64,000 nt of DNA from Nostoc sp. 'Peltigera membranacea cyanobiont' N6 (GTDB lineage Bacteria > Cyanobacteriota > Cyanobacteriia > Cyanobacteriales > Nostocaceae), in the NCBI RefSeq assembly GCF_002949735.1, contig NZ_CP026681.1, forward strand, positions 1,116,001 through 1,180,000, written 5' to 3'. The notes below the pieces were generated by a model that saw only the letters and a list, made by a program, of their open reading frames with translations, searched no databases and was not told the origin of the DNA. This document shows positions 1-7,638 of this stretch, one piece after another. Each line of letters begins with the position of its first letter. Position 1 is the first letter of the stretch. The position numbers and the translations under genes are program-made.

Positions 1-2
1 GA

Positions 3-1733
3 TTGATTGCTAACCCAGAAAAAGACGGAGTGGGATCTTCTAGTGTAGAGATTCCTGCTGAACAGGTGCGGGTTGGTGAATGGTTAAAAGTGCTGCCTGG
101 TGATAAAATCCCTGTCGATGGTGAAGTCGTGGTTGGTCAAACAACAGTCGATGAATCCATGTTGACTGGGGAAGCCGTGCCAGTAATTAAGCAACCAGGA
201 GATTTGGTGACAGGGGGGACAATAAATCAGTCAGGAGCGATCGCTATTCAGACAACCCGGACTGGAAGTGATACAACTCTAGCTCAAATTGTCGCTTTAG
301 TAGAAGCCGCCCAAACTCGGAAAGCCCCAGTACAGAAATTAGCGGATACAGTAGCTGGTTACTTTACCTACGGGGTATTGACAGCATCTGCATTCACATT
401 TGTCTTTTGGTACTTTTTTGGCACTCACATCTGGACTGATATCACCATGTCTGGTGGTATGGAAATGATGGGTCACGCTACACATCAAGTTCCCCACTCT
501 CCCCTATTAATCAGCTTAAAACTAGCGATCGCAGTTATGGTGGTCGCCTGTCCCTGCGCTTTAGGACTTGCCACCCCAACAGCCATTCTGGTCGGGACTG
601 CTATGGGCGCAGAGAGGGGTTTGTTAATCAAAGGCGGCGATGTTTTAGAAAAAGTCCACCAGTTAGACACTGTAGTATTTGATAAAACTGGCACTCTGAC
701 CACAGGTAATCCCATCGTTACAGATTGTCTGTTAATTGAGGGATCGGCGACTGGGGACTGGGGACTGAGGACTAGGAATTCCCAATCTCTATTACAACTA
801 GCAGCAGCTGTAGAAAACGGTACTCATCACCCGTTAGCAAAAGCGATTCAGCAAGAAGCACTACGGCAACAGTTATCTATTCCAGAGGCTGTGGACTTTC
901 ACACGGAACCAGGATTGGGAATCTCTGCTGTAGTAGAGAACACGGTTGTATTGTTAGGTAACTGGGACTGGTTGAGTTGGCACGGCATTGACATTAGCGA
1001 AACAGCACAACAGGTAGCACAGGATTTAGCAACGGATGGTAAAACAGTCGTTTGCGTAGCTGTTGGGGGAACTTTAGCTGGGCTAATTGCTGTTTCCGAT
1101 CCCCTCAGACCAGATGCCCAATCGACTGTAGACAAGTTGCGCCAGATGGGTCTACGGGTAATGTTGCTCAGTGGCGATCGCAAAGAAGCAGCTAGCGCCA
1201 TAGCCAAACAACTAGGATTAGATAGCGCTGATGTAATCGCGGGTGTACCCCCAGCTAAAAAAGCGGCGGCAATCCAGTCTCTCCAGAAAGAGGGATTGGG
1301 GACTAGGGACTGGCGACTAGGAAAAATTCTGCCTAATGCCCAATCCCCAATATCCAATCCCCAGTCCGTTGTGGCAATGGTCGGAGATGGAATCAATGAT
1401 GCTCCTGCTTTATCCCAAGCAGATGTAGGAATTGCTTTACACTCCGGGACAGATGTGGCGATGGAAACTGCTGAAATTATCCTAATGCGCGATCGCTTAA
1501 ACGATGTCGTCGAATCAATTCAGCTTAGTCGCGCCACCTTCAAAAAAATCCGCCAAAATTTATTCTGGGCTTTTGCATATAATACAGTTGGCATTCCTTT
1601 AGCAGCAGGTGTTTTGTTCCCTAGTCTGGGTTTTGTCCTTAACCCATCTAGTGCTGCTGCATTAATGGCTTTTAGCTCTGTTAGCGTCGTCACAAACTCA
1701 ATATTATTACGGCGATTAGCTCATCAGCCTTAG
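3..1733 (+). CDS. Copper(I)-transporting P1B-type ATPase, 5' end missing
   Basis: Heavy-metal P-type ATPase that would pump Cu+ across the plasma or thylakoid membrane (CtaA/PacS/CopA family). The N-terminal metal-binding domain and first helices lie beyond the window, so the TTG at position 3 is not the start. Seen: actuator TGE (LTGEAVP), CPC in the metal-binding helix (about residues 183-185 of this fragment), phosphorylation DKTGT (Asp about 227), and hinge GDGINDAP. A YN pair in the next helix and MxxSS in the last helix are the P1B-1 (Cu+) signature. Two stretches of short intergenic repeat are inserted in frame: one after the DKTGT region, and one immediately before VVAMVGDG. The reading frame stays open, so the protein is probably functional. 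Which of the two cyanobacterial Cu-ATPases this is cannot be told. Confidence 0.93.
   Translation: MIANPEKDGVGSSSVEIPAEQVRVGEWLKVLPGDKIPVDGEVVVGQTTVDESMLTGEAVPVIKQPGDLVTGGTINQSGAIAIQTTRTGSDTTLAQIVALVEAAQTRKAPVQKLADTVAGYFTYGVLTASAFTFVFWYFFGTHIWTDITMSGGMEMMGHATHQVPHSPLLISLKLAIAVMVVACPCALGLATPTAILVGTAMGAERGLLIKGGDVLEKVHQLDTVVFDKTGTLTTGNPIVTDCLLIEGSATGDWGLRTRNSQSLLQLAAAVENGTHHPLAKAIQQEALRQQLSIPEAVDFHTEPGLGISAVVENTVVLLGNWDWLSWHGIDISETAQQVAQDLATDGKTVVCVAVGGTLAGLIAVSDPLRPDAQSTVDKLRQMGLRVMLLSGDRKEAASAIAKQLGLDSADVIAGVPPAKKAAAIQSLQKEGLGTRDWRLGKILPNAQSPISNPQSVVAMVGDGINDAPALSQADVGIALHSGTDVAMETAEIILMRDRLNDVVESIQLSRATFKKIRQNLFWAFAYNTVGIPLAAGVLFPSLGFVLNPSSAAALMAFSSVSVVTNSILLRRLAHQP
748..787. repeat. Short tandem repeat inside the Cu-ATPase gene
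   Basis: Units of GGGGACT(G) followed by the complementary-type block CCCAATC, the same composition as the intergenic repeats at 4.3 kb and 52.9 kb. It is read in frame as a Gly/Asp/Trp/Arg/Ser-rich insert between the phosphorylation site and the nucleotide-binding domain. Confidence 0.75.
1291..1367. repeat. Second in-frame repeat insertion in the Cu-ATPase gene
   Basis: GGGGACTAGGGACTGG-type units followed by CAATCCCCAATATCC-type units. The left and right parts are roughly reverse complementary, as in the intergenic copies. It encodes about 25 extra residues directly before the conserved GDGINDAP hinge, where family members normally have no insert. Confidence 0.8.
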
Positions 1734-1800
1734 AATACTTTTTTGGATCTAAAATTTCCCCTCACAAATCTTAGTTATTCCGATCTCAAGTTAACAATTC

Positions 1801-1860
1801 GTAATTCGTAGTGACGTTCTTTACGAGATACTGCCTGTAGAGAACGTCATTACGAATTAG
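1801..1860. repeat. Inverted repeat (GTAATTCGTARTGACGTTCT type)
   Basis: Two 20-base arms (1801-1820 and 1841-1860) are reverse complements at 18 of 20 positions with a 20-base loop. It lies in the 293-base gap between the Cu-ATPase and the FHA gene. It could act as a terminator, or be a small mobile palindromic element; no T-run follows. Confidence 0.6.
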
Positions 1861-2026
1861 TTATTAGCAAATTTTGTTAAACTTACACAAATCACAAAGC
1901 CTGTTGAGGCACCTACAAAAGCTATCATAGCTACTGGTAGTAGAACGACCGAGTTCTACTCTTTCAAGGTATTATGCAATTTTAAAGCTTATCTAGATTA
2001 GCACCACAGACTGACGGTGCGCGAAA

Positions 2027-2524
2027 ATGGCAAAATACGATACTAAACAAATCTTGATATATCACAGTTCCACCGATTTGTCAATGGCAGCAGAAACTAA
2101 TGAAAACCATCTACTGATTATTGAAGACGATCAAGGTCGCAAAGAATTTTCTCTGGAGCAACCCGTCTACTCTATAGGTAGAGACCGCGAATGTAATATC
2201 CGTTTGATGTCGCAGTTTGTCTCCCGCCGCCATGCCACATTAGTGAGATTGCCACGAGAGCATAATAGCCATAGCTACTATTACCGGATTGTAGATGGCG
2301 ATGCCAAAGGTAAAGCTAGTTCCAACGGTTTGATGATTAATGGACGTAAGATACCAACCCACGATCTCAGAAATGAAGACGAGATCGTTTTTGGCCCTCA
2401 AGTCCGTGCCATTTATTACCTTTTAAAAAACACTCAGCGTTTGGGACAAACGGATTCGAGCGAGTACGACATTACACTAATAAACCCCGGTATGGCCGAG
2501 GATTTGGAGGATCTGGGAGATTAA
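2027..2524 (+). CDS. FHA domain protein
   Basis: Small forkhead-associated protein, expected to bind phosphothreonine peptides in Ser/Thr-kinase signalling. The FHA core is visible around residues 45-120: SIGRDRECNIRL, then SRRHA, then SSNGLMINGRKI, the classical Gly-Arg, Ser-x-x-His and Asn-Gly positions. No other domain is present; the C-terminal 35 residues are acidic. A second in-frame ATG at 2084 would remove a 19-residue leader with no recognisable role, so the start could be either. It stands alone, with no kinase next to it. Confidence 0.85.
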   Translation: MAKYDTKQILIYHSSTDLSMAAETNENHLLIIEDDQGRKEFSLEQPVYSIGRDRECNIRLMSQFVSRRHATLVRLPREHNSHSYYYRIVDGDAKGKASSNGLMINGRKIPTHDLRNEDEIVFGPQVRAIYYLLKNTQRLGQTDSSEYDITLINPGMAEDLEDLGD

Positions 2525-2547
2525 ATTTTAACTAGCAATCAAATTCT

Positions 2548-2580
2548 GACACTCTCACGGCTGAAAGCCGTGGGATTGTC
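2548..2580. repeat. Hairpin element CACGGCT/AGCCGTG
   Basis: A compact stem-loop with a CACGGCT arm, GAA loop and AGCCGTG arm, flanked by GACA and TGTC. A related but longer structure is at 3171-3228. It may end the FHA transcript; its form also resembles subterminal hairpins of IS200/IS605-type elements, but no transposase is present. Confidence 0.5.
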
Positions 2581-2596
2581 AATTCAATTACCAAAG

Positions 2597-2944
2597 CTAT
2601 CCTGCAAGACTTTCAATCAAATGCCAATGGCGGCTATTTTCAATAGTCTGCTTGATAAATTCAAACATTTGTCGGCAGTAATTATCTAGTTGGAGTGGTA
2701 ATTCTTCATTTTTAATCACAATACTCATTTTGGTTTCTGTTTCAGTAGATTTTGATTTATCAATCAATACTTCTACTGTAATCAATTTAGGAAAAGGCAC
2801 ATTACCAGGAGTCTGACGAGCGATAATGTAATCGCCCGTGTGGTATTGAATATCCAACTGACAGTCCTGTAGAAGTTCTACAAGTAACGGCTGGAGATGG
2901 TCACTAGCAACAGAAAGAATAAACGAACACGTATAGCGAGCCAT
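2597..2944 (-). CDS. Conserved cyanobacterial-type hypothetical protein (115 aa)
   Basis: Not recognised as a named family. A small soluble protein starting MARYTCSF, with beta-strand-rich N-terminal and middle segments. A charged Lys/Ser/Thr-Glu stretch near residues 60-75 leads into a helical C-terminus ending with ESLAG. No signal peptide or membrane segment. It is convergent with the FHA gene upstream on the map, with a hairpin between them. The alternating hydrophobic strands and normal amino-acid composition support a real gene; the function is unknown. Confidence 0.7.
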   Translation of the reverse strand: MARYTCSFILSVASDHLQPLLVELLQDCQLDIQYHTGDYIIARQTPGNVPFPKLITVEVLIDKSKSTETETKMSIVIKNEELPLQLDNYCRQMFEFIKQTIENSRHWHLIESLAG

Positions 2945-3255
2945 AATAGCCCCACGCCTTGCAACACTCCGTCCATCCTATAATACCGAAGCATCTAAAC
3001 GAAAAGTGATTAAAAAAGCAAAGTTTTTGAGTTTTGAGATCGGGTATTACAGCATCGTCTTTAATAGAGGGTGTGCAGCCGTCGGGCAGACAGTCAAGAT
3101 GCTTGCTGTTCCCGCTTCGCGTCTTCTCTTGGAAGAGGGTAAATTTATTGGAATCCCTATGAAGCAAGAATCTCACGGCTTTTTGTTAAATTGAGCGAAC
3201 CGAAGAGTTTAACAGCTGTGGGAGTGTCAAAATAAAGGTTTGGCTGAGATAGAAA
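2945..3255. other. 311-base gene-free stretch with hairpin
   Basis: Divergent promoter space between the 115-aa gene and the epimerase gene. Short ORFs here look like non-coding shadows. A nested stem-loop at about 3171-3223 pairs TCTCACGGCT and TGTTAAA with TTTAACA and AGCTGTGGGA; it is related to the hairpin at 2548-2580. A CCCGCTTCGCGTCTTCTC motif near 3109 is typical of Nostoc repeat debris. Confidence 0.5.
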
Positions 3256-4266
3256 ATGAAAGTAGCAATTACTGGAGCAACAGGATTTGTCGGTAGTCTT
3301 CTGGTACAACGACTCCACGGGAAAGGTCATCAAATAGTAGTATTAACTCGGAACACCGCTTTTGCTCAAAAGGTTTTTCCATCTGAGGCTTTCGCCAATG
3401 TAGAAATTGTTCCCTACACACCAAACGCCTCCGGTTCTTGGCAAAGTGTCATTGCTAGTTGTGATGGTGTAGTGAATCTAGCAGGAGAACCCATTGGTGA
3501 AGGACGCTGGACACCAGAACGCAAACAAGAAATCCTCAATAGCCGAAAGTTAGGTACACAAAAAATAGTTGAAGCAATAACCAACGCTAACCCCAAGACA
3601 GAAGTCGCTACAACGGGGAGCCACCCCCTTGCGGAGGTTCCTTCCGTTGAGGGGAGTGGCGTGGGAACCCCTGCAACGCGCCGTCTCCCAACTGTGTTAA
3701 TTAACGCTTCGGCTATTGGCTACTACGGCACCAGTGAAACGGCAACCTTTGATGAAACAAGCCCATCTGGTAACGATTTTCTCGCCCAAGTCTGCCAAGT
3801 CTGGGAAGCAGAAGCAAGAAAGGTAAAAGATGCTAGTGTACGGCTGGTCATTCTGCGTTTTGGGGTTATTCTAGGCAATGGTGGTGCTTTAGGTAAAATG
3901 ATTCCACCTTTCAAACTCTTTGCTGGTGGCCCCATTGGTAGTGGTCGCCAGTGGTTCTCATGGATTCATGTAGACGATGTAGTTAACTTGATTATGCAAG
4001 CTTTAACTAAACCGGAAATAGAAGGCGTATACAATGCCACTGCCCCTAACCCAGTGCGAATGGCAGATTTAAGTCAAACTTTGGGACAAGTAATGAATCG
4101 CCCTTCTTGGTTGCCTGTTCCGGGTTTTGCGATCGAAGCTCTTTTAGGAGACGGGGCTATAGTAGTTTTAGAAGGTCAGCAAGTCCTTCCGAAGCGCACC
4201 GTGGAAACAGGATTTGAGTACAAATATCCTAATTTACAGTCAGCACTAAGACAAATTCTGAATTAG
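3256..4266 (+). CDS. TIGR01777-family NAD(P)-dependent epimerase/SDR39U1-like protein
   Basis: Extended short-chain dehydrogenase of the TIGR01777 (YfcH/SDR39U1) family; the substrate is unknown, and in plants and bacteria it is linked to cell-division or envelope functions. Seen: N-terminal nucleotide-binding GATGFVG, the family block NLAGEPIGEGRW, NSRKLGT, then INASAIGYYG, and GRQWFSWIHVDD in the C-terminal half. At residues about 118-145, between ANPK and LINASAIGYYG, the protein carries about 26 extra residues encoded by an intergenic-type palindromic repeat (3614-3689). Family members normally run straight across this point. The frame is intact. Confidence 0.9.
   Translation: MKVAITGATGFVGSLLVQRLHGKGHQIVVLTRNTAFAQKVFPSEAFANVEIVPYTPNASGSWQSVIASCDGVVNLAGEPIGEGRWTPERKQEILNSRKLGTQKIVEAITNANPKTEVATTGSHPLAEVPSVEGSGVGTPATRRLPTVLINASAIGYYGTSETATFDETSPSGNDFLAQVCQVWEAEARKVKDASVRLVILRFGVILGNGGALGKMIPPFKLFAGGPIGSGRQWFSWIHVDDVVNLIMQALTKPEIEGVYNATAPNPVRMADLSQTLGQVMNRPSWLPVPGFAIEALLGDGAIVVLEGQQVLPKRTVETGFEYKYPNLQSALRQILN
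3614..3689. repeat. GGGGAGCCAC-type palindromic repeat inserted in the epimerase gene
   Basis: About 76 bases starting GGGGAGCCACCCCCTTGC and ending CGCCGTCTCCC, with complementary ends. Relatives occur intergenically within the MITEs at about 59.22 kb and 62.26 kb. Here it is read through in frame. Confidence 0.8.
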
Positions 4267-4366
4267 AAGGGAGCAGGGGGCAGGGGGCAGGGGGCAGGGA
4301 GCAGGGGGAAGAAAAACTAAAAACTATTGGTTATTACCAATTCCCAATCCCCAATCCCCAATCCCT
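4267..4366. repeat. GGGGCAG and CCCAATC short tandem repeats
   Basis: Four to five copies of GGGGCAG-type heptamers (4270-4310), then copies of CCCAATCC (4341-4365), between two convergent genes. The same two motifs reappear at 52.92-53.04 kb and inside coding genes. Confidence 0.8.
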
Positions 4367-4615
4367 TTATTCTTGACTGGAGAGAAATTTTTTGGAAACC
4401 CAACTGATAATACCACTGAGAATTGCACCGCCCATGAGGATACCGATCGCTGGGTTAAACAAGGGTTGCCAGAGTTGATGCCACAAATCCAAACCCAAGT
4501 TTAATCCTACAGACTCACCGATCGCTGCGATCGCTAACCAAATAAAACCAAACAAAACTAAAAAAACATCTGCGACTAAAATTGTGTTTAGCCAATTTAA
4601 CAATTTATCTTTCAT
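4367..4615 (-). CDS. Small two-helix membrane protein
   Basis: An 82-aa protein with two predicted transmembrane helices, one around residues 12-33 (VADVFLVLFGFIWLAIAAI) and one around 52-72 (PAIGILMGGAILSGIISWV), and a short basic C-terminus. No family name or catalytic motif is recognised. It reads as a typical small cyanobacterial membrane protein. It lies downstream of the TPR gene on the same strand with repeats in between. Confidence 0.7.
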   Translation of the reverse strand: MKDKLLNWLNTILVADVFLVLFGFIWLAIAAIGESVGLNLGLDLWHQLWQPLFNPAIGILMGGAILSGIISWVSKKFLSSQE

Positions 4616-4727
4616 CTACCCTTGTGTCCACTTGCCCAAAATTGACGACTGCTAACTAAGTGACGGGTAAGTTAGAAGTGAGGATTACCGACTTGAATTT
4701 AACTCCTCACTCCTAACTCCTAACTTC

Positions 4728-5150
4728 TCACTCTTCAAATAGCCAATTTTTGACTTTTTTCAAACTCTGCCAATCTGGTTTTCTACTTAAACCGTCTTCA
4801 ATACTATTTTTTATTTCATCCTGCCACTCTTCATTGACAAAAATTAGCTGCTGTGCTATGTCAATATGTTCTCGTAAACCTTTTTGACCTGTTTCCAGCA
4901 TTGCCAAGGCGATATTGATTCTAGCCTGTGGATCTTGTGGGTTTAACTTGATTGCTTTCTGTGCAGCTTTGTAAGCCAAGTTGGGTTTGTTATCGAGTAG
5001 ATACAACCACGCCAAACAAATCCAAGCAGCACTAGTTTTCGGAGCGCGATCGCACACTTCTTTAAACACAGGGATTAAAGAATCTACCGCCTCTCCAGCT
5101 TTATAGCGTTCCAAACCTGTATCAAACAGGGATTCTACTGTATTAGTCAT
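4728..5150 (-). CDS. TPR-repeat protein (140 aa)
   Basis: Small soluble tetratricopeptide protein, probably a protein-protein interaction adaptor. TPR-like helices are visible around residues 36-110 (AWICLAWLYLLDNKPNLAYKAAQKAIKLNPQDPQARINIA, shown as two adjacent repeats in the protein). The start codon ATGACTAAT sits inside the last unit of a tandem repeat array (5148-5226), so the first residues M-T-N are repeat-encoded. Confidence 0.8.
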   Translation of the reverse strand: MTNTVESLFDTGLERYKAGEAVDSLIPVFKEVCDRAPKTSAAWICLAWLYLLDNKPNLAYKAAQKAIKLNPQDPQARINIALAMLETGQKGLREHIDIAQQLIFVNEEWQDEIKNSIEDGLSRKPDWQSLKKVKNWLFEE

Positions 5151-5226
5151 TGGTCATTAGTCATTGGTCATTGGTCATTGGTCATTGGTCATTAGTCATT
5201 GGTCATTAGTCATTAGGCAATTGCAA
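5148..5226. repeat. TCATTGG/TCATTAG heptamer array
   Basis: About ten tandem copies of TCATTRG upstream of the TPR gene, overlapping its start codon. It is a short tandemly repeated repetitive sequence of the type common in heterocystous cyanobacteria; similar arrays are at 21.40, 27.39 and 60.57 kb. Confidence 0.85.
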
Positions 5227-5270
5227 ATGAGAAACGAGAAATAACAAGGGACAAATGACAAATGACAATA

Positions 5271-5627
5271 TTACACCCCAAATGACTTGCCGCAACCGCA
5301 AGTTTGGTTGGCATTGGGGTTGGTGAATTGAAAACCACCGCCAATCATGGCATCGCTGTAATCGAGCATTAAACCGTAGAGATATAACAGACTCTTGGGA
5401 TCGCTGACAATTTTGAAGCCATCATAGTCAAAAACTTCATCCTGCGGGGTAATCTTGCTAGTGTCTTCAAAATCCATCATGTAAGACATCCCAGAACAGC
5501 CACCCTGACGGACTCCTACCCGTAAGCAGAAATCTGTCCCTTGCTTGTCTCGGAGGGATTTTACCTGGTGCAATGCGGCTTCGCTCAACAGAATTCCGCG
5601 TTGTTGAGACTGAATTGCTTGTGTCAT
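5271..5627 (-). CDS. Iron-sulfur cluster assembly accessory protein (IscA/SufA/HesB family)
   Basis: A-type carrier that accepts or delivers Fe-S clusters. A typical 118-aa length with all three conserved cysteines: one in the VRQGGCSGMSY block (about residue 44) and two in the C-terminal CGCG motif (NQTCGCGKSFGV). An N-terminal 10-residue extension precedes ILLSEAAL. It stands alone and not in a suf operon; the gene is divergent from the 546-aa protein gene across a 325-base intergenic space. Confidence 0.93.
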   Translation of the reverse strand: MTQAIQSQQRGILLSEAALHQVKSLRDKQGTDFCLRVGVRQGGCSGMSYMMDFEDTSKITPQDEVFDYDGFKIVSDPKSLLYLYGLMLDYSDAMIGGGFQFTNPNANQTCGCGKSFGV

Positions 5628-5952
5628 CTGCTTTTTTAACTCCTTAATTAGTCTAAGCTTTACCCAATATCGGCTTGTTAATGCCTCTGAGTTTCCCTTG
5701 GTGTTTTTGTATTTATTCTAGCGACTTAAATGTCGTTAGATGCCAAATTGTAAACACTCCGTTAAAAGCAGCCAAAGATTTTTATTCTAGAATTGAGAGA
5801 CTCAGTGTGTTTAGAGATTCGGTATTTTTGGAGTTCAAGCCTGGCTTGTCCTAGAAGCAACTATCTTTCAGGTGCAGCCATAAAAACCTAATCCGAGGCT
5901 AGCTATCCCCCAAAGTTTACTTCCAAATTGCTTCTTTTGATTAACTTACTCT
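5628..5952. other. Divergent intergenic region (325 bases)
   Basis: It must hold the promoters for the IscA-like gene (leftward) and the 546-aa gene (rightward). No ORF, RNA or strong repeat was recognised. Confidence 0.4.
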
Positions 5953-7593
5953 ATGACAAGTTTTAATCGCTCTACCAGTCGTCGCTTGAAGAAATTAACG
6001 CAAATTCCTTCTGTATGGGAGGGCGATCGCCGTCCGTTGTCATCACCAAACCAGCACTCAGACTCCGAGGAAAAGGGAGAATGCATTCTTTGGGTAGATT
6101 ACTCCCAAGGTGTAGTTCGAGGAATGGACGTGGTAGCTTCAGATATCGGCCCAGAAGCAATAGTTCGTACCTTAATGCGAGCAATGGAGCATCCCCACAG
6201 TCCGGCAAGACCTGCCAGACCCCAAAGAATTGTAGTCAAAGACCGTGAGATCCAATTTTACCTGCGGGGGGTGCTGCAAGATTTGGATATTGCCATTGAC
6301 TATGCACCAGAACTACCTTTAATTGACGAACTGTTTCGCGGGTTCGCCGACATCCTCGATAGTCAAACCCCCGACTTACCCCCACAGTATGCACAAATCT
6401 TGCAAGAAAAAGCATTTGCAATTTGGGAAGCAGCACCTTGGGAATTTTTGGAAGAACAGCAAATTTTGTCAATCGAGATTAATAAGTGGGATGTTGGCAC
6501 TCTCTATGCCTCAGTTATGGGAATGCTGGGAATGGAGTATGGGATTTTGTTTTATCGCTCAGAGGAGTCTTTAAAACAGTTTCGCACCGCAGTTTTACAA
6601 GATGAAGACTCAAATGAGCATCTAGAAGAAGCATTCCTCAAGCAAGATTGCCTGTTTCTCACCTTTGAGAGTGCTGAAGAAGACGAAGATGAAGACGAAG
6701 ACGAAGAAAGTGATTTGGCGGATCTGCCATTATCAGAAATTGACCCAACTTTCGGTAATATCCACCCCTTAGAAGGACTGCGGTCTGTTTTGTATGACGA
6801 AGAAGCACTGGTAATCTTGGTTGCGATCGAAAGTCTGATCCGCTTTATTCGCGATCGCCGTCGCGATTTACAAGAGGATATCTTCCCTACCCTCAGTCGC
6901 CGTTATCGCATTTCTCTACCGCAGTCGGAAGAATCAACTAAATCTGTGGCTGTGACAGTCTCTACAATGCCGCAGTTAGCAGCAGAGTTAGAGGAAATGG
7001 CAGGCTTTGGTGATGATGAGGAAATTGACAACCTTGACTTTGGGAATTTCCAATCATTGCAAGATGACTTGATACCGGAAGACTCTTTCCTCAGCTTAGG
7101 TGTAGTGTCCTGGGAAATCTTGGATCGCCTCCGTAAGGGGGTAACTTACCATAAAGCTGGTGAAATTAAAGAAGTGGGTGACGGTTTGCCGGTAATTTTA
7201 ATTCAAACTTCCCGGCCCAAGGCTAAGACTGTAATTGAAAGAATTGAAGCAGCAGGCGGACTGAGAGCAATTTGCTTTAATCCAGGTGCCGATCCTTTCG
7301 ATGGCGATCGCTACGACCTCGGTTTATTGCAAACTCAAAATGATGAATTGTTCCTATTTGGTGAATTTTTAGATGAAGATCCAGTTCATGTAGAAGCCCG
7401 GAAAAAATGGAATCAACGCTGTAAAAATACTAAGGGCTACTGTGGCTTAATCATTGCCAAAGGGCTAACGGGAGCCTCTCGTGGCAATCCTCAGTTACGG
7501 GATATGATGGCTTTATTTGAAACGCGATCGCTTTCACCAAAAGATTTAGGTATTGGCACTCTCAAACTCATGCCCCAACTTAACTTGGAATAG
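5953..7593 (+). CDS. Conserved cyanobacterial hypothetical protein (546 aa)
   Basis: A large soluble protein of a family seen in cyanobacteria; no enzyme motif recognised. The basic N-terminus (MTSFNRSTSRRLKKL) is followed by two related-looking alpha/beta regions (about 45-230 and 380-540). Between them are a very acidic linker near residue 237 (EEDEDEDEDEES) and a second acidic stretch near 350. The C-terminal half contains LIIAKGLTGASRGNP. No signal peptide or membrane segment. It is monocistronic, followed by a perfect hairpin. Confidence 0.8.
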   Translation: MTSFNRSTSRRLKKLTQIPSVWEGDRRPLSSPNQHSDSEEKGECILWVDYSQGVVRGMDVVASDIGPEAIVRTLMRAMEHPHSPARPARPQRIVVKDREIQFYLRGVLQDLDIAIDYAPELPLIDELFRGFADILDSQTPDLPPQYAQILQEKAFAIWEAAPWEFLEEQQILSIEINKWDVGTLYASVMGMLGMEYGILFYRSEESLKQFRTAVLQDEDSNEHLEEAFLKQDCLFLTFESAEEDEDEDEDEESDLADLPLSEIDPTFGNIHPLEGLRSVLYDEEALVILVAIESLIRFIRDRRRDLQEDIFPTLSRRYRISLPQSEESTKSVAVTVSTMPQLAAELEEMAGFGDDEEIDNLDFGNFQSLQDDLIPEDSFLSLGVVSWEILDRLRKGVTYHKAGEIKEVGDGLPVILIQTSRPKAKTVIERIEAAGGLRAICFNPGADPFDGDRYDLGLLQTQNDELFLFGEFLDEDPVHVEARKKWNQRCKNTKGYCGLIIAKGLTGASRGNPQLRDMMALFETRSLSPKDLGIGTLKLMPQLNLE

Positions 7594-7598
7594 TTGCA

Positions 7599-7638
7599 CT
7601 CATAGCCGTAATCCTTAACGTCGGATTACGGCTATGAG
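7599..7638 (+). terminator. Perfect 16-bp hairpin after the 546-aa gene
   Basis: CTCATAGCCGTAATCC (7599-7614) and its exact reverse complement (7623-7638) are separated by eight bases, just after the stop codon. No T-run follows, so it may end or stabilise the transcript. Confidence 0.6.

Noticed and set aside
3006..3194. 62-codon plus-strand frame between two genes
   Set aside because: It starts in intergenic DNA, reads through repeat debris (CCGCTTCGCGTC) and a hairpin, and has no protein pattern.
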